Origin: Ligula intestinalis
Lineage: Eukaryota > Platyhelminthes > Cestoda > Diphyllobothriidea > Diphyllobothriidae
DNA: 64,000 nucleotides
Direction of reading: 5' to 3'
Assembly (NCBI GenBank): GCA_036362985.1
Contig: JAYGXS010000010.1
Coordinates: forward strand, 13,977,211-14,041,210
Below the pieces are notes generated by a model that saw only the letters and a program-made list of their open reading frames with translations, was not told the DNA's origin and searched no databases. Below, one piece after another: positions 22,301-34,300 of this stretch. The position numbers and the translations under genes are program-made. How positions within the stretch are numbered: the stretch's first letter is position 1; each line of letters opens with the position of its first letter.

Positions 22301-25300
22301 TCAAACGAATTTGCCCATCCTTCCCTTAACAAGATTGAACCGAACTGAATCATTGAATAATTGATTTGCATTGGGGCTCATTTTGCATAGTTTTTTAGGG
22401 CAACCTTCACTCCTCAGGGGCTTTTCCTCTTTTTATTTTAGCAGTCAAACATACCACAATGGCCCAGTCATTTCCTTAGCACAGTTCAAAAGAACTCCAA
22501 TAGAGAAAACGTAAGTCTACTTGCGTCGACATTTAAGCGCTTTTTAATCATAGGTCCTGCTGGCTGCGATTAACTGACACTAACAGCGATCAGACATTTT
22601 CACATATTTAAGGAGAACTTCTTGATTTCTGATAGTTACGTAGAGGGGTTCGGTGGGAAAAACCTCCCCAGTTAAGATTGTGTCTCTCTGTTTGCTTAGA
22701 ATAACATTAATTTTGAATGTGAGGGTATAGTTTGTAGCCCCACTCGATGGTTGTGTAAAAATCTACATTCTTATTTTACTTCGGTAGGTGGGGTTCTTTA
22801 CGGTTTACCTGGCCGCGAAGGAGGTTATGTGATACGCATGGATTACGACGTTCACTAGCGCTATGGACGTTATATTTGCCCTTATGTGGCTGATGTTTGG
22901 AATTAGGGCTACGATTAAGCTTGAAATGTGTAAGAGTTGGGTTTTCCTTAGAGTTAGGGTTTTCAGGCTTGTGTTATGGTTTGGATTCGGGGTTGAAATT
23001 AGGGTTAGCGTTGGAATAAGGCTTAGGGGTTAAAAGTGAGGGTTACCCATTACCAGCATGACTTCTATCGGCGTTTGGGTTCTACTTAACTAAAGTATTC
23101 CCAGCGGGGTACATTATCTAGTCTTGTCATTTTGAAGTCACCATGTGGCCGGGTCTGTCCTTCTGCTTGGCATTTTTACTTTTCCATCTATTCTTATGCC
23201 TGATAGAACGTCCAAAATCAAGTAGCAAATAGTCAATTTCCTTCGACCGTAAAAGTAATCAACGGACGCCAGCTTCTGCAGCTACGGGAAATATATCTAC
23301 AGGATGTTGGCCTTTAACAAATTTTGCAAATACCTCGAGAATTAATTACCTGAAGGTATTTTGACACTAATTCAGATTCGAAGATTACTGCTGACCTAAA
23401 CAAGTGACAATAAGGAACCCCTAGCTTATTTGCCCTTCCTCACTCTCTCGTGTCCTGATGGGGCAAACGCGGAGTTCAAACCAGGACCCTTAAATTTTCA
23501 TGCATAGGCCCAGCCACATTTATTTCCCGAATCATGCCGTATCCGCTGCAATCGGAGTACACATTCGCATGCGAATAGTACGCAACAGGCCATTATCCTG
23601 ACTGTAGGATCGGATAGTGTGTTTCGTATTCCCTCCTTTAATCAGGCTTTATTGGTAAATGCGACTTCTATATGATCTAAAAACTGACTGTGTAGCCGTT
23701 CTCATACAGCGTTTCCCTTTCAGCTCCTTCAGAATCCGGAATTGCAGGCTGCTCTCCGACAGCAGGCCGAGAGTGTCCACAAGCAGCTCACTGAGCGCAT
23801 AATCTCCCTTGAATCAAGAGGTACCTACGTGCTCTAAGTTTTTATTCGAGGGCTGTCATATCGCATGCTTTTTTACAAATTTTTGCCGTCCTGCGTTGTC
23901 ACTAGGGGAAGGGGATAGCTTTTCGTCACGCCTACTTTGACTGAAGATTAACACCAGAAGAGTGAGCCCGTTAAACATGTTCAACTGGACAAACTTTTTA
24001 ATGCTCAAAAGAGCTTTGAGATCAGGCTTATTGTTTGCTCAGTGTTTTATAAGAAAGTTGAACCTATTAATGTGCCTGTATTCATGAGAATCCATTCACC
24101 AATATTAATACTTGCGATTGGAACCAGTAAGACAACGGGCTGGTAGCTCAAAAGTTAGGCGTTGGGCTTCTAATCAACAGGTTTTGGGTTGTGCCCCAGG
24201 TGGGGTTGGCCATTCCGGGTTCCTTTTAGTCGGTAATGTTTCTCTGCCCATATCACTAGCCGCCGTGCGGTGGTTGGCAGGATTTGTGAGTGCACGACAG
24301 CCAACTTAGTGCCGTAACCCATCGATGACCGTCCATCGACCAACGTTAATATTCCCGATCTAAACCGGCAGGTCAACAAGCCCTTGGCCCCATGGCTAGG
24401 GGCGTTGGGCTCCTAACCAGCGGGTCGTGATTTCAAGCCTCGGGAGTTGCAAAACTCGGAATCGAGTATGGTCGGCTGAGAATGACTACGAAACCAGAAA
24501 TGGTCATGGTAGTCTCCCTTGCCTTTTTCGCTAACGTTCTGCTGCCTATAATAGGCTAGCAGCTGTGCAGCTGCGGCTGGAGCTCGAGACTGAGCCCCAA
24601 GGCAGAACTGGACGAGTTAATGCCGTAACCGATCGGTGAACGTCCATCCATTAATGCATGATCCTTCGCAAGTAAGCGTGCAACTTTAGGGGTTACTTAT
24701 ATGGGATTGTACATTTTCTGCAATCTGACAACAAGCATCATTAAAATGCATACTTGCTACCGTTTTAAAAGGGTAAATTTTGTTCTAATACCTAAACAGA
24801 ACCTTCATTTTATTCAGAATACTGCTGAGTAGTTGTACGAACCTTATTTATATTCTACACCAAGGGCTTTTAGAAGACCATCATATCGCGAATCCGTGAT
24901 AGTTGGAAGACCGTGGTAATGGTAGAGGACCAGGAGACTTTTCAGCAATTTGAAATTGCCGAAGGACCTTTTGCTTCCTCGAAGTACATGCCAGCATAAA
25001 TACGAGTGAGAAGACGAAGACGACTCGATCGCTGGGACAATAGTTTTATTCGCCTGACGTTTTGAGATCTGTCGTGGTTTCGTCATTAGAGACATAGTCA
25101 GAGAGCAGTAGCAGATACAGTTTTTCGACTGAAACTAGGACTCTGCACAATAGCTTTCTTGCTCAGACTCTCCTAGCAACAAGTAATAATTAGTGTAGGG
25201 TCCTCGCCGATCTGGTTACAGAACCTGATCTTCCCGTTGTGTCTTGGTACCCAACCACCGGGACTGCGTATGACTGGCTACTGACGGCCAATAAGTCAGG

Positions 25301-28300
25301 TGTGGCTACTCCGGTCTCCTTTGTCTTTTTCAGTTCCACTCCATTGAGTAATAAGCCTTCTGAGAAGCAAACAATTTTCCTTAGCTTATGTTTTCTTTTA
25401 ATGTACGCACACACCTTCACATGACTTTGAGTCCACTAACGACAACTTTGCCTCTGTCTTAATTGTTGATACCACCTTTCGTAAGTCCAAATGCCTCTCT
25501 ACAAGTTTTATAAATGCGGTATTTTAGGAGCTGAAGAGGTTCGGCTAATTGGACTGGTGTCGAGTCTAAAACAGGAACTGCACAACGAGCGGAAGTGCAA
25601 GGCTCTTTTGGAAACCCGCATTCGAAGCATAATCGTAAGTTCCTTCCACCTTCCACATGAATGCTAGACTTGATTTAACGATCGGGGTGCCTAGTAGAGT
25701 CCAACAGATGTAATATACGCCTACTTGTATCTTCTCCGTAGCTCGATTACGTACTCTTTCATTTAACTAGTCGCGAGATATATTCAGTAGCTCCTCTTCC
25801 CTTTTTTCAATTTACTTGTCCCACGTAGGTGGCCTCCAGCAAAAAAGCCTTATTGATGGCTGTTGCAGCAAAATTTGCGTAGATAGAGTTGTTACCAATG
25901 CTCCACTTTTTTAGTGGTTTGCCAGCCACTGCACCGATTTTCCATCTCGCTGATCTACCATTAAGTATAAATATTTTTAAGGCAAGAGAATTTATTTGCA
26001 TAATTGCAAAAATATTTTCTTAAGAATTGAGATCCAGGCTGTTTGCATGAATAAAAATAAATTGAAGGCCGCATGAGGAGAGCTTGGATACTGTCTCAGA
26101 AGTTAGATTATAGTTGTACATGTTATAAAATGCATACTTTTATGGAGTTGGCAACTGGAGCGTTAATGTTTCCATTTTGCGTTTATATATGCCATTAATG
26201 TTGTTCATAATCGACTGCCAAATTGGCCGCTCTCCAAAAATAAGAGCCATCCAAACCATTAATCTGTGACAGTTTTTGAATGTTGCCGTCGGCGCAGGAT
26301 TTTTTTTTCGGAAAGTTGTTTCCACATTTGAGTACCTGGGTCGACTTCGCAGGCCCTTCTAAAAATAAGACCCCATCGCAGAAGCAAATGTCCTTTCAGA
26401 ATGAGGGCCGGTAATCAATGTATTTTTAACTACTAGAAAACGTTCTCTAACACGTTTTCTAATATAAAACGGCTTAATTGTGGCCTTTTACTGGTACAAT
26501 TCAAATTCCTGCATCATCTTCCTAGTTATCGTCACAGCCGCAGATTTCTTCTGGGTGAAAGCCTCGATGGACATATGGTGGTAATTTTTTGGTGTACGAC
26601 GAATGAAATCGTCGTCCTGCTTACCTCGAAAATCAATACGGAATTCGCAGTTCAGGAAGCAGTTCAGAAGAAGAAGATACTATCACTAAAACAACAGTTT
26701 TATTTTCCCGACGTTTTGGATTCTGTTGAGAATCCTTAATCTTAGGTAGTCGTAGGAAAGTCGGAGACGTGCGCATGCGTGCTATAATTGTCAGTCCCAT
26801 AGCCACCGCTTGAGGTTTTAATTGGTGCGGTGATGGATCATTAATTGCCACAGTTTGCTTGTCAGCGTCGGATGTGGGCTTGATAATTACGGGACAATTA
26901 TGCCCGCTGTCGTCAGAGTTTTTGCTGCCCCCGGTCCTTCCCACGTGACTGATTCTGTTGCTCGGGGAATTTCTCAGTACACCGTATGGGAACGCCAAAT
27001 CGTTGCGCTCGTTGATGGACTAAAGGCCTGAGAACCATGACTCGAGCAGTTCACAGCTCACGAGGTTGTCACCTATTGCGAGGATTTGGGCCTCGGCAAA
27101 CTGGAAAATAGGGCCGGGTCCCATCGAGTGAGCTGCAACCTGGGAGTTGGCGTCTTTCTTCCTCACCGCCGCTGCATACTCGGCCATTCGCGTCCGGAGT
27201 AATCTTCCGGTTTCTCCGACGTAGTTGCTTTGTCCAGTAAAAGACTCCAGCCATTTCTTGCCATGGCAGTGGGTCTTTCGTTCTTTTGATCTGGTGCCTG
27301 ATAGTTGCTTCTGGCCTGTGCGCAACTCCAACTCCAAGTGGGGTGAGTAGACGGCTGACCGCTTCCGATATATTCTTCACGTACGGAAGAGCTCGCCAAA
27401 TTTTTGGGTCAATTTTATGTGGCTTCTTCTTTCGTTTGCGTATGCATTGGTTGACAAAATTGCGCGGGTATCCATTCGCTCTCAGTACCGGTCGAAGTTG
27501 TTTTAATTCAACATCTTTGTCTTCCGCTTCGCTGCAATGCATCTCAACGCACCGGTAAAGCGCTCTTACGCAGCTGCGTTTGTGACCGATTGGGTGGTTG
27601 CTGTTGTAGTTCAGGACTTGCATAGTGTAGGTTGCTTTCCTGAGCACTTTAGTTTTTAGGCCACCACCGTCTTTGCGGCAAACGAGGACATCCAGGAAGG
27701 CTAGCTGGTTGTTCTCTTCTTCCTCTATCGTAAATTGAATGTCCGGGAAGACGGCGTTTTGATGTCAGTAGCTGATCTCACTCAATAACGACAAAGGTGT
27801 CCTGCACACACCGAGCCTAGAATTTCGGTCTGTGCTGTCGGAAAACCAGTGATTCCAACCGTTGCAGGGCCGTCTCTGCTATGAGTCCGGAACTAGGCGA
27901 ACAAATATGTGTGCCCTTCACCTGCTCGTAGGTAATTCTGTTGAAGGTAAAGTCCGTTTTGAGGCAGAACTTTGGGAGCTGAAGGATTTGGGCGTGTCCG
28001 AAGGTGATTCTTCGTTTCATCGTATTTCTCTCGTAGGAGTAGTTGGATAGTCTCAACGGCCATGTCCTGTGGAATAGAAGTAAAAAGGGACGTGACATCA
28101 AAGGATACCATGATATCGTTTGGCTGGAGGCTTACCCCTTTAAGTTTCTCCAAGAATATATGTATGGATTTTTTCTACAGTTTTAATTTCTTTATAAATT
28201 CAGTTTTATAGAAAAAAATCACGAATAATATTTTTTCTTGCAATCGTTTGTTATGATTTTACGTCTTCTGAAAGCGTTATACTTCACAAAGGAGTATATT

Positions 28301-31300
28301 TCGTCTCCAAAAAGCTTTTTTCGGTAGGGCTTTCTTGTGAGGCCGCTTTTGTGCTGTTAAAAATGAACAGCTACTCTCAGCCGTTTAGTAGCTCGATTTT
28401 CCACCAATTTTCAATTTTTGTCCCGCTTTATGGATTTTCGCTACTGCAAAGCATGTAAAAATGTCTGACAGCAGACAATGTGAAGTTTTACCAACAAAAG
28501 GACAGAAGACTGTACTTGCCGTTTCGAGCTGATTTGCTGTCAGTAGCCAGCCATTACTCAACCGCAACTTGCGAGTCGTCCTCGAATTCAATGTTTCACC
28601 AAGCTGGGTGCTTAGTTAACAGAGCCACAAACTCGCACTTGATCAGCTTCGATGGGAAACATTCAGTCCCGTACGAGGTGGCTTTCAACTGCCCGTTCTG
28701 GTCTTAAAACGGAATACGATCGTGCCGCTTTAAGATCTCACAGTCGCCTGTTTAGAAAATACTCGTCAGTAGTCGAGGTGTTATATCTGTTTTAACAAAT
28801 GTGACTGTCCTGTCTACTCTTATCTTTCTTTTCTCTTTTTTGTGCTACGGTCCTGACTAGAACTCTTATACGACACACGACGTTTGCATTCTGTCTGCTA
28901 ATGGGTCAAAGCGCTAAATGCCAATCTTACTGGAAGTTCCCTCCAATTATTCAAACGTTGGATTTCTAACGCACACAATGTTCGCAGGTTTAATTTCACT
29001 CTTCATTGACTCTGACCATTATCCGAATTTAAGATCCGTGACTTCTGTTTTCCGGGCGTGACATTTGAGACAGCAATCAACTGCTGCCTGTAGAAGACAA
29101 GGTGATTGAGGAGCTTCTTTAGGGGGACTTCCGACAGCTAGGTTACCTTTATATGTCTGGAATTTAATGTAGTACATAATTGCAGTATACGAGACTCCCA
29201 CGAAAACACTAGTTCACATTTGCTCTCCTAGTGGCTCAAGCCAGCACATATGATAGAAGTTGCGAGTTTAACAATCCAGGTAGTTACTACTTTGGCTTTC
29301 CAATGGAAGACCGTTTGGACAGTAATTCCGAATTTTACCTTCAGAATCCAAAAACGGTATATTACATGCACACGTACTGGTCTTGAATTGGAATGAATTA
29401 CTAAATTAGCAGTTTTGCAAGCTAAATTAAGGTGCTGACGTAATCTCACCTCACCGTTACCTTTTTTTAGTGAACACTTTTTTGAAAACATCGTTATGCC
29501 CACCGGAATGAGTTTTTGTCTTCACTTTGTGGAATTTTTGCATCTTGCCTGATCGATTTATCCTACATATTGTAGTCCAATTTAACCTCTGCAAATGAAC
29601 GTTTCAAAGACCTATTCGCTGCATTCAGCAGCTACAACTGCCTCGTCTTCAATGGGTTCAGTGTGCTTGAGGATCGTCTGATGTCGGGAGAGTCCGAGGT
29701 AGGGTGTTCGTTTTTTTCATCTCCTATATATAATTTTGATCGTATTCTCAATTCCTTTGTTGGCAGATTAAGTTTTCTAAAACTGTTTGCGAATAAATCT
29801 GCTCTATAAGTCAGGCCCTCTGAGACCTCTGCGTACATACAATCCTTAGGGTCGTAGCCAAAACAGTGGTTTTATGTAAAGAAGATGAAGTCGCGATCTC
29901 TGGAATAATAGTTGTATTCTGAGCTTTCGGCTCCACATGAGAAACCAAATGCAAATCAAAGACCCGCTGGACGTAGGTGAACAATCTGGCGTCATTTATC
30001 AGGTGCCATGTCGCGAATGTTCTTGCCATTATACAGGGCAGACCGGGCGACGATTTAGCTAGCAAAAAAGGAGCACAAACCGGCAGTGCGGAAAGGCGAC
30101 CCACAGTACCAGATCGCTGCCCACACTCTGGAAGAGGGCCATGAATTCGACTTCTCGAATACACGGATAATGGCACGAGCCGCTAATAGGACGGGACGCG
30201 AACTGCTGGAGGCCTGGATGTCAGATTCCAACTCCATAAACAGGCATGTGGATATACCGCCCTGTTATTTTGCCATCTGTGCCCGCTACCAGAAACCAGG
30301 GCCCAGTTCCTCTACAAGCCTGCAGGCCACCACCTCAAGGTCACACGCCGCCACTCCAGGCGCGCGTCGGAGATAAGATAACGTGAGAACGGACGTAGCA
30401 TGGACAGAGACAAATCAATAATTGCCACTATCCACCCCCTCCCTTACCAACCCCATTTATGCGTAGCTGACGTTTGCTGTCCTCAATTACTCTGACGATA
30501 GCTTCTCGTGTGGAGCCGAAAGCTCAGAATACAACTATTGTTCTTGAGATCGCGTCTTCGTCTTCTTTACAACAAGAATCTGGGGCACGCATATTCGCTT
30601 CTATTAGTAGTTTTATGCTTGTGGTGACATAATAGCGTTGGTCTATGCGCTCCCCGAGTGGCGAATAGCTTTGGCCAAACTGGGGCTCAGCAAAAAATAT
30701 ACGTTGGGCAGGTCGTTGTTGTTGGTGTAGATCGAATGGGGACCCGTGAACCATGACTCAATCAACTCGCGACTCACACGATTGTGACCTTTTGTTTAAA
30801 CAACTGCAAGGAGTTGCCAATCCATATTCGGTGCTGAGGTTCAGTTTGACCAAAGCAACTCGCCACTCGAGGAACGCACAGGCCATTGCGTCGTCTAACG
30901 TCAGAGCCAGGGAGCCAGACGGCTGAGCAATCATCATGCCCGAGCTTACCACCCGTGATGAAAGTTCAAGACCCGCACGCTGGCCATGAAGCAATTAGTG
31001 CACAAGCGGGCAATTTTCATCGATAGGGAGCCGTAAATTGTCCTAAGTATGCCCTAGGATAGTGATTATATCCTATAGATACTGCAACGCCCTGTGTATG
31101 TATTACCCGTTTCGTCTGTTGCCTCTGATGATGGATCTGCGACGGACTTCGAAAAGTAAGGCGAGTAAACGTCTTGTCCAAGCGATCGCATCTGGTTTTA
31201 CTCAGTTACTTTTTGGGACTTGCACGTTGTATAGTTATTCTCTGTTCTGCTGTTTTCTTCTGCAACTTTGAGAAAACACCTAAAAGCTTCGAAAATTCCA

Positions 31301-34300
31301 GGTGTTCGGTCCATCTTTCCCATAGTTAACACATTAAGATACTTTGTACTAAATGCAGGACTTTATTCCCGGTACTGTTACTCCCACCCTTACTCCTTCC
31401 TCTTCTTCATCCTCCTCTTCCTGATCCTTACACCTGGACTTTGTATCTATTTCATACTTTTCATCAATAGTTTGTCGTGCTCGTTGTTTTTGTCCTTATG
31501 GCTTGCTATAACGTTTACTAAGGTGTAATTAGCAAGGGGGCCGTCGTACTTGCTCGCAGTATTTAGATCATGAAGAAAATCAACTTTCTGTTGTAATTTA
31601 CCATACTGGCAGCACAGGTACTAGCTAAAAGCCCAGACACGCGTATATGTCGTGGCTTGACACAGCTGCGAGGGGTAAGGCTCATCAGTGGGCCCCCAGC
31701 ACTTCCTGTGTACTTTCTAGTGGATACTCCTGATGGCAGACTGTGACTAGTACGCGGTTATCCCGCAGTGGCTGATGAACTTCGGCCCAAATATTTATAT
31801 TGGCTTTCCCTATTTTGCTTTCTTGTTCATATGTCGGTTTTAAAGTTTCGATTTGTAAATTTCCTTCGAAATTGATTCATGTGCTCGATACAGATCATTT
31901 CATTGAAGGTCCTTGTTGTCCTTGAGCAAAAAACAGGCGCACTTGGCGTCTTTTTAACCCGAAAGCCTACGGACCAAAGCGTCCCGGCTGTCTAAATGTG
32001 GTTAAGCCTTTGCGTTGATCGACTTGAAGGTGGTATGGTGTTCCGAAGTTCCTAAATTTGAAAGTGCACCTCCACCATGCACTCCTCTACTACACCGGTT
32101 GGAAGATTCAGAATTGTGCCGGACGCGGCTGGGCATTTATAGACAGCCTCCTCCATGTGGTACTAACGCCGTCGCTCGCAGCCACTTTATAGCCAACTGA
32201 CTTTCCATATCACTGCTCAGTCACGTCCGAAGCCATCGCTGCTGCACGGTCTAAACGTGCTCATCTGCGAGATGCAAGAACCTCCTGCTTGTCCAACTAG
32301 CCATAACCCGAGACCGTTCGATTTTCCGCCACTTTTAGTCGCGATACCTGTCCACAAGTAGACCGACAGACAGGCGGGTCGAGTGCCAAAAAGAGCAGCT
32401 CTATCACCTCCGTTTTTATCACTTTGAGGCATGGGGCTTATCTGCATTTGCATTTTCTAAAAAAACGTTTCTCAACTAATTTTTTGATCTGAAAAAAGTC
32501 ATTAAAAATATGACGAAACAACACAAAAATACCAAGGGTGAACGACTATACCATCTGAAAACAGTGACTAGGAACCCCTTTAACCAACTAAGGAAACGTG
32601 TGTTCCAACCTACCACCTACAACAGGCCCATATAAGAAACCAGTGGAATAACTCTAATTCCAAGTTGGAAGTTGCAGGAATGTAGGAGAGAGAGGGTAAT
32701 TTCTCAGTCAGCTGCAACTTAACCCAAGCTACTGAAGTCAGACATCACAACATTACTATATAACTCAATATTTATAATTAGTATTTTGATTTGAACATCA
32801 CATTGCACCTTTACCCTTATAGTTAATTACCGTCCGGGAATACCCGTAGCTATATTCTCTAGGGAGCGCTGGATTCCTCCCCATGTAACTATCCCCTGTC
32901 TGATTCAACCCGTAGCAAACGAGGTAAATTTAGCAATTCTTATCGGTTCACTTAATTTCTTGACGATCTGGTCCCCTCATCTGTCTTAGCAAACACAATC
33001 CTTAAGTGTTAAACGATTTACTCGTACTTTGAAAGATCCGTACTTCCGAGACCCGATCATTTCTTTTTTAGTATTATAACACCCGCCTGTCTTTTGCGGC
33101 AACGGTCTAATTTGAAACGTTTGTTAATTAGTGGGCAAGTCGGCTACTCGCCTCGGAACGCGAATGCAGAGAAGCGATGAGCAAGCTTTTCCTCCTTGAA
33201 GAACGTTTCTCCAAGCTCACTCGTGACAAAGAAACAGAGAGAGATTCGCGGTAAGCTTACTTACCTATTAAAAACCGATTCACCGTCGCACCTACCCCTC
33301 CAACCCTCCTGATTGGGAGACTGTTGCTGCCCCTCCTGTATATATGTGGCTGAGGATTACTAAAAAAGTGACGTGAGACCGAGGTGGCCATTTCTGGATT
33401 ATTAGTCGTCGTCAGTTAGCCGTATGCAATCCACGTTTTAGAGGTTTGCAGTAGATGACATATCTCAATAAAATTAATTTGAATGGTACACTTTGATCTC
33501 GCTTAACAAGGATTCCATAGGTAGGCTCCTAATATCGATTTTTATGCGGTAATAGTAAGACTCAAATGTACTGAAAAGGACAGATATTTTTTTCAACTAA
33601 GAGAATGCCTCGGGCGAATCTTAGTTTGACCCGCATCTTGCGTTGCATTAAACTATTAGTCTCTGCCTATTTTTATTGCAACCTCACCTTAGTGGTCTTT
33701 TATGAAATGAAAAATTTGGTTTCGATGCATGCTGTAAATGAGGTTCCCTTTTTACCAGGAATTGAATTGTGAAATGAGAACACATATTTTCACTGTCTCA
33801 AAATTAACGCTTTTTATGATAATTTTTCAAACTAAATTTATCGTTTTGGACTATTTATTATACGTCTTATATCTTGCAGCCTTGCCGAGGTCTGGAAGAA
33901 GTATGCTATGTTGGAGGATGAATTTCGCTCAGCTCTGCAATCAGAGACCATTAGGTATGATCAGGTAATATTGCCTCTGCTCAATGGTTGCTGCGTTTTA
34001 TATACTGTTGATGTTATTCACACAAGTTGATGGTCAACTGAACCTGAATACTTAAAACACAATAATTTAAGATATCTGTCCGCTTACTGAACAGCCTCTG
34101 TATTTGCGTTGGGTTTCTGTGAACGGAAATACTATCTCTCTATTCTAATTATCGGAGTTATCTCTGCATGGGGTCATTGGACCACTTATTGGAAACGATC
34201 TCCTGAATGACTACATATCTCCAACTTGCTCGCCCTCTACTGCGTTGAGCCTCGCTCTCGAATCCCGTCAGCAGCCGTATAGCGACTAATAGTATAGACA

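Noticed and set aside
33880..33954. Earlier donor (GTATGA) for LRRCC1 exon 9
   Set aside because: The next ten bases encode RYDQ, which fits the conserved segment, and the later donor matches the phase of exon 10.
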